DNA from: an uncultured Candidatus Melainabacteria bacterium
GTDB lineage: Bacteria; Cyanobacteriota; Vampirovibrionia; Gastranaerophilales; Gastranaerophilaceae
Direction: 5' to 3'
Assembly (NCBI GenBank): GCA_934693215.1
Contig: CAKUVB010000055.1
Span: 1 to 10,015, forward strand
DNA length: 10,015 nt
The notes beneath the pieces were generated by a model, which saw only the letters and a program-made list of their open reading frames with translations, had not been told where the DNA came from and did not search any database. Both the position numbers and the translations under genes were made by a program. Below, in pieces: positions 1 to 6,783 of this stretch. Each line of letters opens with the position of its first letter. Position 1 is the stretch's first letter.

Positions 1-641
1 CTATAGCAGATACTGTAATTGCTATATTTGCAGTAATGTTTATTCTTAATAATCTTGGTATTGATATTCGTCCAATATTAACAGCAGCAGGAGTTTTGGG
101 TGTTGCCGTTGGTCTTGGTGCAAAAAGGTTTTTTGAAGATATTATAACAGGTCTATCTCTTTTGTTGGAAGGTCAAATAAGGGTTGGTGATTACGTAGAA
201 ATCGCTGATAAACAAGGTGTTGTTGAAAAAGCTGATATAAGAATGGTTCGTCTAAGAGATTTGCAAGGACGAGTTCATTATATTAGAAATGCAATGATTG
301 ATGTAGTTACAAATTATACAAGAGAATTTTCTTACTATTTGTTTGATATAGGTGTAGCTTACAAAGAAAATATAGCAGAAGTGATAAATGTATTAAAAGA
401 AATAGATGAAGATTTTAGAAAAAACTCTGATGTAAAACAATATATTCTTGCACCAATAGAAATATTTGGTCTAGATTCTTTTGAGGATTCTGCAATAATT
501 ATAAAAGCACGTATAAAAACAGTTCCTATCAAACAATGGGAAGTAGGACGTGCGTTTAATCTAAGAATTAAAGAAAAATTTGATGAACTTGGAATAGAAA
601 TTCCTTTCCCTCAACGAACCGTTCATGTAGAAAATATTTAA
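1..641 (+). CDS. MscS-family mechanosensitive ion channel, C-terminal part (5' end outside window)
   Basis: The frame is open from base 3 without a stop, so the gene is cut by the window edge; the ATG at 36 is internal, not the start. The 212 visible residues match the conserved core of small-conductance mechanosensitive channels. They begin with the end of a hydrophobic helix, then a Gly/Ala-rich pore helix (about residues 27-40, GVLGVAVGLGAKRFFEDI), then the beta domain (GQIRVGDYVEI, residues 57-67, and a conserved RDLQGRVHYIRNAMI stretch), and finally the cytoplasmic alpha/beta domain. Such proteins sit in the inner membrane and open under membrane tension to release solutes during osmotic downshock. 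The number of N-terminal transmembrane segments cannot be seen. No convincing terminator follows, and 62 bp separate it from the next gene. The family is secure; the subfamily is not. Confidence 0.9.
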   Translation, partial: IADTVIAIFAVMFILNNLGIDIRPILTAAGVLGVAVGLGAKRFFEDIITGLSLLLEGQIRVGDYVEIADKQGVVEKADIRMVRLRDLQGRVHYIRNAMIDVVTNYTREFSYYLFDIGVAYKENIAEVINVLKEIDEDFRKNSDVKQYILAPIEIFGLDSFEDSAIIIKARIKTVPIKQWEVGRAFNLRIKEKFDELGIEIPFPQRTVHVENI

Positions 642-656
642 AAAAGGCAATTTTTT

Positions 657-695
657 CTCCTTAAATTACTTTATATATTATATAGAATTAAGGAG
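657..695 (+). promoter_or_regulatory. Inverted repeat that can sequester the Shine-Dalgarno of the TTG-start gene
   Basis: CTCCTTAA at 657-664 is fully complementary to TTAAGGAG at 688-695. With A665 bulged, two more A-T pairs extend the stem, leaving a loop of about 18 nt. The 3' arm contains the AAGGAG ribosome-binding site (690-695) of the gene starting at 704. In the transcript the two arms could pair and hide the site. The pairing potential is visible; a regulatory role is inference. AT-rich sequence in the loop (TATATT, TATATA) could also be a -10 element, in which case the 5' arm would not be transcribed from that promoter. Confidence 0.4.
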
Positions 696-703
696 TTAAT
701 ATT

Positions 704-2062
704 TTGAGTTTAATATCATCAGTATCAAATGCTACTGCTCAATATAGTGGAATTACAAAAATATTTAAAAGATGTATTTATCAAAATCCAGAAGCTCTTG
801 ATACTTTTTTTAATGCAACAAAAGAGGCTGGGCAAATTATAGGTACAATACCAAAAGATATTTTGCATATAAATAAGGGTACAAATTTGTCTAGTACAGA
901 AATTGCTAAAAGATTAAATCAAGTATTTTCTACAATAAGTGAAGATTTACAAAGCTTTGAGGGTAAAAAACTAGAAACTGCACAAGGTTTGAATGTTAAA
1001 AACTTTATCGGTACATATTTACCAAAGCTTGCTAAAATTGATATTCAGCCGGAAAGAGTTCCTAGAATTATATCTGATATGAGAAAAAAATTAACTCCTA
1101 AAAAAGATATAATAAAACAATTTAATGATGTATTATCTGAGAAGATGACATTTTTGATGCAAGAAAGTGGGGTTATTTCTCACGGACAAAATGCCAGATT
1201 AACATATCTGGGACAAGGTGTATTCAAAAATGCCTTCAAGTTTGAAATTTTGAATAAAGAAGGCGAACAGTTGATGCACCCAAAAGTATTACTTTCTTTT
1301 AAAGATGAAAAAATTATTCAACAAGAAAATGATGCTATATTAGGACTTTTAAAGAGTTATATGACAAAAGTACCAAAAAGCGAATTTGTATCAAAATTAA
1401 ATAAAATGATTGAAGCAACTCCAACAAAAGTTATTCCAGAGTCTGAACGTGCTTTGTATAAAGAAACTTTAATCAAGATGTATGATGATATTAATAATCA
1501 AAATGGTATTCAAAAATTTGAAAATATTGTAAATGCAAATACGAAATATCAAGCAAAGTATAATGGAATATTACCTGAAAGTAATATTATTATGTTTTTG
1601 AAACACTCAGCAGGTAAACCTTTAGAGAAAACAAACTTTATTGATATCCATTATATTAATCCAAATAAAAGAATTGGACTTGCAGAATATTCAGATGAAT
1701 TGTTGCCTAAGGTAACAAAAGAAGTAAATATGAAAAAGATAGGTCTTGTCCATGATGATTTGATAAATAATAAAGATAATCAAGTTGGTGAAAGAGTAAT
1801 TGATTACGGCAATATAAAAATAACAAGAGAAATCCTTGCGAATAGTTCTATTGCTAGAAGATTGTATAATAAATTAGGACAAATAAATTATAAAGATGCT
1901 GATATGACTCAATCTGCAAGAATTAAATATTGGAATAATTTGTATGATAGAGCAATAAATCATAAAATTCCTAATCATAATGAAGTTATAGAAGCATTGA
2001 ATGTTAGCAAAGAACATATAAAACCTGAAAATTATCATTTGTTAAGCGATTTTGTATCTTAA
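704..2062 (+). CDS. Unrecognised 452-aa protein with divergent protein-kinase/aminoglycoside-phosphotransferase-like motifs
   Basis: The start is a TTG chosen because AAGGAG at 690-695 lies 8 nt upstream and the frame is open to a TAA. I do not recognise a named family. The N-terminal 160 residues look helical and lack motifs I know. From about residue 168 the order of motifs resembles a kinase fold. There is a glycine-loop-like LGQGVFKNAF (169-178), a possible beta3 lysine (K200 in VLLSFK), and a hinge-like IIMFLKHSAGKPL (295-307). A catalytic-loop-like HDDLINN (350-356, HxD with nearby Asn) is followed by VIDYGN (365-370), which resembles the metal-binding DFG. No signal peptide or transmembrane helix is evident, so it is probably cytoplasmic or a secreted effector without a classical signal. 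It is 58 bp upstream of the next small gene and may share a transcript with it. The gene is real; the kinase-like assignment is tentative, and the protein could be inactive or simply unrelated. Confidence 0.75.
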   Translation: MSLISSVSNATAQYSGITKIFKRCIYQNPEALDTFFNATKEAGQIIGTIPKDILHINKGTNLSSTEIAKRLNQVFSTISEDLQSFEGKKLETAQGLNVKNFIGTYLPKLAKIDIQPERVPRIISDMRKKLTPKKDIIKQFNDVLSEKMTFLMQESGVISHGQNARLTYLGQGVFKNAFKFEILNKEGEQLMHPKVLLSFKDEKIIQQENDAILGLLKSYMTKVPKSEFVSKLNKMIEATPTKVIPESERALYKETLIKMYDDINNQNGIQKFENIVNANTKYQAKYNGILPESNIIMFLKHSAGKPLEKTNFIDIHYINPNKRIGLAEYSDELLPKVTKEVNMKKIGLVHDDLINNKDNQVGERVIDYGNIKITREILANSSIARRLYNKLGQINYKDADMTQSARIKYWNNLYDRAINHKIPNHNEVIEALNVSKEHIKPENYHLLSDFVS

Positions 2063-2120
2063 AATTTTATGCTTGAAAATATTATTTAATGTTCATATAA
2101 TTGAAGATATCGAGGTTGTT

Positions 2121-2312
2121 ATGAACGAAAATAATGAAGATAATATGATAGAAAGTTTTGCTAAAAATATTGATAAAGCAAAACTCGCCGGACAGATTCA
2201 AAGTTACCTTAAAGGTGGTAAAGAGGGAATGTTCAAAGAAAAGAAATCAGAATTTGAATATAAAAAAGATATCATAAAAATGCTTTTAGAACGGAAACAA
2301 AAAGGGCTTTAG
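2121..2312 (+). CDS. Small hypothetical protein, 63 aa
   Basis: The chosen start is the ATG at 2121, preceded by GAGG at 2112-2115 with 5 nt spacing. A longer reading from a TTG at 2052 would overlap the previous gene and has no Shine-Dalgarno. The product is strongly charged, rich in Lys, Glu and Asn, with an acidic N-terminus (MNENNEDN) and a basic helical C-terminus (ending ERKQKGL). It has no cysteines, signal peptide or membrane segment and I recognise no family. Its stop is a single base before the start of the exported deaminase-like gene, so the two are probably translated from one mRNA and may be coupled. It might be a partner or chaperone of a neighbour, but nothing in the sequence proves it. 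Confidence 0.6.
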   Translation: MNENNEDNMIESFAKNIDKAKLAGQIQSYLKGGKEGMFKEKKSEFEYKKDIIKMLLERKQKGL

Positions 2313-2313
2313 T

Positions 2314-2931
2314 ATGTTAAAAAAAATAATTTGTTTGGTTTGTTTATGTGTATTAACCTCTGTGTCTGCTTATGCGTCAGAGTATGGTAATATAACGTCA
2401 AATGCACCTATAACAAAACCTCAGTATGAAACGGCAAGAAAAATTATACTTGGACTTCAAAACGAAACTCCAAAACATTTTTGTGAACATTGTGGCCCGT
2501 TTTGTGCAGCGATATATGATGACAAAGGTAATTTAATAGCAAAAGCTCAAAATAATGTAGTTCCGGCATGTGATTGTACAAATCATGCTGAAATGAATGC
2601 GATAAGATTAGCACAAAAGAAGCTTAATACTTATGATTTATCAAAGTATAATCTTAGTATTTATGTAACTGCTGAGCCTTGTATAATGTGTGTTGGCGGT
2701 ATAATGTGGTCAGGTATAAAGAATGTATATTTTGGTGTTTACTCAAAAGATGTTGAAGCGATTACAGGTTTTGATGAAGGATATAAACCAAATTGGATTG
2801 AACAGTTTAAACAACGTGGTATAAATGTATATGGTGGTATTGAACAAGAATATGGTAAAAAAGTTCTTGCAAAATATGTAAAAAGTGGTAACACTATTTA
2901 CAAGCCAAATCGTTGCAAATGTCAAAAATAA
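2314..2931 (+). CDS. Exported nucleobase/nucleoside deaminase-like protein (guanine deaminase/TadA superfamily)
   Basis: The ATG follows AAGGG at 2302-2306 with 7 nt spacing. The N-terminus is a textbook Sec signal peptide: MLKK, a hydrophobic core, and a probable cut after AYA (residues 19-21), so the mature enzyme should be outside the cytoplasm. The catalytic signature of the zinc-dependent cytidine-deaminase fold is complete. HAE at 91-93 supplies a zinc His and the proton-shuttling Glu, and EPCIMC at 121-126 supplies two zinc cysteines. The segment TGFDEGYKPNW (151-161) resembles the GFD region of bacterial guanine deaminases, so a guanine or related base is the best substrate guess. Oddities are the signal peptide on a normally cytosolic family and seven additional mature cysteines (C57, C60, C64, C86, C88, C201, C203), which could form disulfides or bind a second metal. 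A terminator follows directly. Fold: high confidence; substrate: low. Confidence 0.85.
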   Translation: MLKKIICLVCLCVLTSVSAYASEYGNITSNAPITKPQYETARKIILGLQNETPKHFCEHCGPFCAAIYDDKGNLIAKAQNNVVPACDCTNHAEMNAIRLAQKKLNTYDLSKYNLSIYVTAEPCIMCVGGIMWSGIKNVYFGVYSKDVEAITGFDEGYKPNWIEQFKQRGINVYGGIEQEYGKKVLAKYVKSGNTIYKPNRCKCQK

Positions 2932-2946
2932 TTTTGAATTAAGTAT

Positions 2947-2982
2947 AAAGAGTTTAATCATTGATTTGATTGGCTCTTTTTT
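2947..2982 (+). terminator. Rho-independent terminator after the deaminase gene
   Basis: AAAGAG (2947-2952) pairs with CTCTTT (2974-2979). Two T-G wobbles follow, then AATCA (2956-2960) pairs with TGATT (2967-2971), leaving a 6-nt loop and a run of six T at 2977-2982. It lies 16 bp past the deaminase stop and closes the 704-2931 gene group before the adhE promoter region. Confidence 0.75.
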
Positions 2983-2994
2983 ATTGTGAGAGTA

Positions 2995-3151
2995 TATTGT
3001 GATTTTTGTAACGATATATGTCGTTTTTTTCAAAATTATTGGTATAAAGAAAATATAAAGTTTTATCAACAATTCTCAATATTTACAAGAATACCCTTTG
3101 ACATAATAATTTTTAGATGTACGATATTTAATAAGTGTAAAAATCACAATA
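2995..3151. repeat. 13-bp perfect inverted repeat flanking the adhE promoter
   Basis: The sequence at 2995-3007 (TATTGTGATTTTT) is the exact reverse complement of 3139-3151 (AAAAATCACAATA). The copies are separated by 131 bp, with the promoter between them. Each contains TTGTGA/TCACAA, the half-site type found in operators of Rex and also of CRP/FNR proteins. A further ATTGTGA occurs in direct orientation at 2983-2989. The copy at 3139-3151 would fall just downstream of the predicted transcription start, a position suited to repression. No compact two-half-site Rex operator was found, so the factor involved is unknown. Confidence 0.45.
3098..3125 (+). promoter_or_regulatory. Predicted sigma70-type promoter of adhE
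   Basis: A perfect -35 hexamer TTGACA (3098-3103) is followed after 16 bp by TACGAT (3120-3125), which matches the -10 consensus at four of six positions. Transcription would start near 3132, leaving a leader of about 70 nt. It is the best promoter match I see in the 219 bp between the upstream terminator and adhE. The rest of that region (2983-3097) is AT-rich, holds a small AACGA/TCGTT inverted repeat at 3010-3025, and has no credible gene. Confidence 0.6.
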
Positions 3152-3201
3152 AACAAAAACTTAATACTTTTATAGAAACGGTAATAAAAAGGAGATTAAA
3201 A

Positions 3202-5853
3202 ATGCCAAAAACTAAAAGTTCAAAAGTTGAAAAGTTAGAAAAAGACTTGGCAGCAGGTTCTTTGGTTGATAGCCCTGAAGCTTTAGAAATCTTAATTCAA
3301 AAAGTTCACAAGGCTCAACGTATCTTTTCAAAATTTTCACAAGAAAAAGTAGATGCAATTTTCAAAGCTGCAGCAACTGCAGCTGACAAAGCTCGTATTC
3401 CTCTAGCTAGAATGGCTATTGAAGAAACCGGCATGGGTGTTTTAGAAGATAAAATCATCAAAAACCACTTTGCATCTGAATATATTTATAACAAACACAA
3501 AAATGCTAAAACATGTGGAATTATCAAAGAAGATAAAGCTAACGGTATAAAAATTGTTGCTGAACCTTTAGGTGTAATTGCTGGTATTGTTCCAACAACA
3601 AACCCTACATCTACAGCTATTTTTAAATCATTAATCGCTTTGAAAACAAGAAATGCAATTATCTTCTCACCACACCCTAGAGCTAAGAACAGCACAATAG
3701 CTGCTGCAAAATTAGTTTTGGAAGCTGCTGTTAAGGCTGGTGCTCCGGAAGATATTATCGGTTGGATTGATACTCCATCAATCGAGCTTTCAAGCATGTT
3801 AATGCACCACGCATCAATTGATTGTATTTTAGCAACTGGTGGCCCTGGTATGGTTAAAGCTGCTTATTCATCAGGTAACCCAGCATTAGGTGTTGGCCCT
3901 GGTAACACATCTGCAGTAATTGATGAAACTGCTGATATCAAAATGGCTGTTTCTTCAATTCTTATGTCAAAAACATTTGATAACGGTATGATTTGTGCAT
4001 CTGAACAATCAGTTGTTGTTGTTAAAGATGTTTATGAAGAAGTTAAAAAAGAATTCTTATACAGAGGTGCTTATCTTGTAAGTGCAGAAGATGAAAAGAA
4101 AATGATAGCATTACCTTTCATCGATCCAAAAAGAGGTACAGCTCACCCTGATATCGTTGGTCAAAGTGCTCATAAAATTGCTGAACTTTCAGGTTTCAAA
4201 ACTCCTGAAGATGCAAAAATCTTATTAGCAGAAAGACCAAAAGTAGATTGGGAAGATCCATTCTCTAGAGAAAAATTATCTCCAATCTTAACTATGTACA
4301 AAGCTAACAACTACGAAGAAGCTTCTGAAATGGCTTATGAACTTATCAGCAAAGGTGGTGCAGGTCACACAGCAGTTCTTTATACAGATGCTAGATCTCA
4401 AGAAAGAATTGATAAATATGCTGAAAAAATGCCTACTTGTAGAGTATTGATTAATACTCCATCATCACAAGGTGGTATTGGTGATTTATACAACTTTAAG
4501 TTAGAACCATCATTAACTCTTGGTTGTGGTTCTTGGGGCGGCAACGCAGTATCAGGAAACGTTGGCGTTGAAAACTTATTGAACTACAAAACCGTTGCTG
4601 AAAGGAGAGAAAACATGTTATGGTTCAAAGTTCCTTCTAAAGTTTACTTCAAGAGAGGTGCTACTGATCTAGCTCTACGTGAACTTCAAGGTAAAAAACG
4701 TGCATTTATCGTAACAGACAGATTCTTATTTGATTCTGGTGCAGTAAATAACATCGTTAATGTATTAGATGATATCGGAATTGAATATCAAATCTTCTTT
4801 GATGTTAAACCGGATCCAACATTATCTACAATTAATCAAGCTATGGCTATGATTAACACATTTGAACCTGATGTAATCATTTCATTAGGTGGCGGTTCTC
4901 CAATGGACGCAGCTAAAATTATGTGGTTATTGTATGAACAACCTGATACAAACTTTGAAGATATCTCTATGAGATTTATGGATATCAGAAAAAGAATTTG
5001 TCGTATCCCTGAATTGGGTAAAAAAGCAACTATGGTTGCAATCCCTACAACATCAGGTACAGGTTCTGAAGTTACACCTTTCGCTATTATTACAGATGAC
5101 GAAACTCATGTAAAATATGCGATTGCAGATTATGCTTTAACACCTAATATGGCTATTATTGACCCTAACTTCGTTGATGGTATGCCAAAAGGTTTGACAG
5201 CATCTTCTGGTATTGATGCTTTAGTTCACTCTTTCGAAGCTTATGTATCTTGTATGGCTACAAACTTTACAAATTCAAATGCTTTAGAAGCTACTAAATT
5301 AATCTTCAGATACTTAGAAAGAAGCTACAAAGAAGGTGCTCACGATCCTATCGCTAGAGAAAAAATGCACTATGCTGCAACAATTGCTGGTATGGCATTT
5401 GCAAACTCATTCTTAGGATTATGCCACTCTATGGCTCACAAGCTTGGTGCAATGTATCACGTTCCACATGGTATAGCTAACGCATTGTTATTCAGACAAA
5501 TTATCAAATTCAACTCATCTGATAAACCAAGAAAACAAGCAATCTTCCCTCAATACAAGTTCCCTTGTGCAAAAACTAAATACGCACAAATCGCTGATGA
5601 ACTTGGCTTAGGTGGTAAGAATGATGATGAAAAAGTTGAATTGCTAATCAAAGCAGTTGATGACTTGATGGATAGATTGAACTTACCAAAATCTATTAAA
5701 GAATTTGGTGTTGACGAAAAAGAATTCTTCGACAATCTAGACGAATTAGTTGAATTAGCATTTGACGATCAATGTACAGGTGCTAACCCTGTATATCCTC
5801 TAATGGAACAAATCAAACAACTTTATACAGATGCTTATAACGGTGTTGTATAA
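3202..5853 (+). CDS. adhE: Bifunctional acetaldehyde-CoA/alcohol dehydrogenase AdhE
   Basis: The start is the ATG at 3202, with AAAAGGAG (3187-3194) 7 nt upstream. The frame is open further 5', but that part reads like untranslated leader. The 883-aa length is typical for AdhE. The N-terminal aldehyde dehydrogenase half (about 1-450) carries PTTNPTS and the catalytic cysteine C265 in GMICASEQ. It reduces acetyl-CoA to acetaldehyde with NADH. The C-terminal iron-dependent alcohol dehydrogenase half (about 472-883) carries the nucleotide-binding GGGSPMDAAK (563-572) and the iron ligands D672, H676, H742 and H756, in the spacing of E. coli AdhE. It reduces acetaldehyde to ethanol. AdhE assembles into cytoplasmic spirosome filaments in species studied. 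The pathway regenerates two NAD+ per ethanol, which explains the adjacent rex gene. Codon choice favours C-ending codons such as AAC, TTC and ATC and largely avoids ATA, unlike its neighbours, suggesting very high expression. Confidence 0.97.
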   Translation: MPKTKSSKVEKLEKDLAAGSLVDSPEALEILIQKVHKAQRIFSKFSQEKVDAIFKAAATAADKARIPLARMAIEETGMGVLEDKIIKNHFASEYIYNKHKNAKTCGIIKEDKANGIKIVAEPLGVIAGIVPTTNPTSTAIFKSLIALKTRNAIIFSPHPRAKNSTIAAAKLVLEAAVKAGAPEDIIGWIDTPSIELSSMLMHHASIDCILATGGPGMVKAAYSSGNPALGVGPGNTSAVIDETADIKMAVSSILMSKTFDNGMICASEQSVVVVKDVYEEVKKEFLYRGAYLVSAEDEKKMIALPFIDPKRGTAHPDIVGQSAHKIAELSGFKTPEDAKILLAERPKVDWEDPFSREKLSPILTMYKANNYEEASEMAYELISKGGAGHTAVLYTDARSQERIDKYAEKMPTCRVLINTPSSQGGIGDLYNFKLEPSLTLGCGSWGGNAVSGNVGVENLLNYKTVAERRENMLWFKVPSKVYFKRGATDLALRELQGKKRAFIVTDRFLFDSGAVNNIVNVLDDIGIEYQIFFDVKPDPTLSTINQAMAMINTFEPDVIISLGGGSPMDAAKIMWLLYEQPDTNFEDISMRFMDIRKRICRIPELGKKATMVAIPTTSGTGSEVTPFAIITDDETHVKYAIADYALTPNMAIIDPNFVDGMPKGLTASSGIDALVHSFEAYVSCMATNFTNSNALEATKLIFRYLERSYKEGAHDPIAREKMHYAATIAGMAFANSFLGLCHSMAHKLGAMYHVPHGIANALLFRQIIKFNSSDKPRKQAIFPQYKFPCAKTKYAQIADELGLGGKNDDEKVELLIKAVDDLMDRLNLPKSIKEFGVDEKEFFDNLDELVELAFDDQCTGANPVYPLMEQIKQLYTDAYNGVV

Positions 5854-5868
5854 TTTTTGATTAATATT

Positions 5869-5900
5869 AAGAGCAAGGAGTATTCTCCTTGCTCTTTTTT
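5869..5900 (+). terminator. Strong intrinsic terminator between adhE and rex
   Basis: AAGAGCAAGGAG (5869-5880) and CTCCTTGCTCTT (5885-5896) form a perfect 12-bp stem around a TATT loop, ending in a T run to 5900. It starts 15 bp after the adhE stop and ends only 15 bp before the preferred rex ATG. That leaves no room for a separate rex promoter downstream of it, so rex transcripts must read through it or start upstream. Confidence 0.92.
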
Positions 5901-5915
5901 AAGAGAACTTTAATT

Positions 5916-6545
5916 ATGGTAGATAGATTTTCAAACAAAGTAATAAGCCGTTTAACTTTATATCATTGTGTTTTGGTAGATTTTATAGAGCAGGAAATTG
6001 AATATGTTTCTAGTATGAAGTTGTCAAAGCTTTTGAATATTGATGATTCTCAAATTCGTAAAGATATAAAACTACTTGAATATAAAGGTAGATGTAAGGT
6101 TGGTTATTCTGTAAAGGAATTAAAAGAAGTTATTGAGAAAAAGCTAACATTTAGCAAGACAAAAGATGTTTTTATTGTTGGTGCCGGTAACTTAGGGCTT
6201 GCATTGGCTAAAAATGATAATTTTGACTATTACGGGTTTAATATTCTTGCTTTGTTTGATAGTAATGATTTAAAAACAGGCATCAGTATTGATGATAAAC
6301 AAATTTTTCATATCAGTAAACTTCCTGATTTGACTCAAAGATTAGGGGTTGAGATTGCAATTTTAACTGTGCCTCATCAACAGGCTCAAAAAGTTGCTGA
6401 TTTTCTGATACAATCTGGGATAAAATATATATGGAATTTTACACAATGTATATTAGATGTTCCTGATGATATTCATGTATGGAATGAAAACTTAATTGGT
6501 CATTTTGTACAATTAACTATTGACGATACACACATTGAAAGCTAA
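5916..6545 (+). CDS. rex: Redox-sensing transcriptional repressor Rex
   Basis: From the ATG at 5916 the protein has 209 residues, the usual Rex length. An N-terminal winged helix (about 8-75) contains the recognition region SQIRKDIKLLEYKGRCKVGY, close to the Rex pattern SQIRKDL..FG.FG..G.GY. A Rossmann domain follows with GAGNLG (89-94) for NAD(H) binding. The C-terminal part has the Rex-like VPHQQAQKVADFLIQSGIK and DVPDDI. Rex dimers bind operators when NADH is low and release them when NADH rises, commonly controlling adhE and hydrogenase genes. Here it sits between both. Start choice is uncertain. The ATG has only a weak AAGAGA upstream, whereas a TTG at 5889 has AAGGAG 8 nt upstream and would add nine residues. 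But that start lies inside the terminator hairpin. The DNA-binding helix is somewhat divergent, so its operator may differ from the standard one. Confidence 0.92.
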   Translation: MVDRFSNKVISRLTLYHCVLVDFIEQEIEYVSSMKLSKLLNIDDSQIRKDIKLLEYKGRCKVGYSVKELKEVIEKKLTFSKTKDVFIVGAGNLGLALAKNDNFDYYGFNILALFDSNDLKTGISIDDKQIFHISKLPDLTQRLGVEIAILTVPHQQAQKVADFLIQSGIKYIWNFTQCILDVPDDIHVWNENLIGHFVQLTIDDTHIES

Positions 6546-6551
6546 AATATT

Positions 6552-6782
6552 ATGAACGAGATTAAAATTTGTATGGGTAGCTCTTGTTATGCAAGAGGTA
6601 ACGATGAAAACATAGAAACACTTGAAAATTACATAAACGAACATAAAGAAGATTCAAAGATTGAACTTATTGGACTAAGATGTACTAATAAATGTGAAAA
6701 AGGCCCGATAATTATAATCAATGGTAAAGAATACTGTAACATAAGTTATTTGGAACTCAAGAAAATATTAGAGGAATTATAA
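6552..6782 (+). CDS. Thioredoxin-like [2Fe-2S] ferredoxin, 76 aa
   Basis: The small protein has four cysteines in the arrangement of thioredoxin-like [2Fe-2S] ferredoxins and of the NuoE/HydC C-terminal domain: C7 and C12 (ICMGSSC), then C44 and C48 (LRCTNKC). The strand/helix pattern between them fits the fold. Such proteins accompany [FeFe]-hydrogenases as stand-alone electron-transfer subunits in the cytoplasm. The ATG is 6 bp after the rex stop with no evident Shine-Dalgarno, suggesting translational coupling to rex, and its stop is one base before the next start. It probably exchanges electrons with, or reports redox state to, the hydrogenase-like protein encoded next. A very similar protein is encoded at 9702-9965. 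Confidence 0.88.
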   Translation: MNEIKICMGSSCYARGNDENIETLENYINEHKEDSKIELIGLRCTNKCEKGPIIIINGKEYCNISYLELKKILEEL

Positions 6783-6783
6783 C

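Noticed and set aside
640..656. A-run/T-run pair after the MscS gene as a terminator
   Set aside because: The stem would be only A-T pairs around GGCAA, too weak to call.
2052..2120. Longer start (TTG at 2052) for the 63-aa protein
   Set aside because: It overlaps the preceding gene's end and has no Shine-Dalgarno, while the ATG at 2121 has GAGG at good spacing.
3010..3031. Small AACGA/TCGTT hairpin followed by T run in the adhE leader region as a second terminator
   Set aside because: The stem is only five to six pairs and lies upstream of the predicted adhE promoter; too weak to call.
2743..3072. Minus-strand frame across the end of the deaminase gene and the terminator
   Set aside because: Antisense to a clear gene and terminator, with no recognisable motif; an AT-rich shadow.
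2986..3201. Open frame extending adhE upstream by 72 codons
   Set aside because: The translated stretch has low-complexity leader character, covers the predicted promoter, and the ATG at 3202 has a strong Shine-Dalgarno and gives the normal AdhE length.
3486..3797. Minus-strand frame inside adhE
   Set aside because: Lies opposite the conserved aldehyde dehydrogenase domain and has no motif of its own.
5861..5870. Perfect palindrome TTAATATTAA before the terminator as a Rex operator
   Set aside because: It lacks the outer TTG/CAA arms of Rex sites, and such AT palindromes are expected in this composition.
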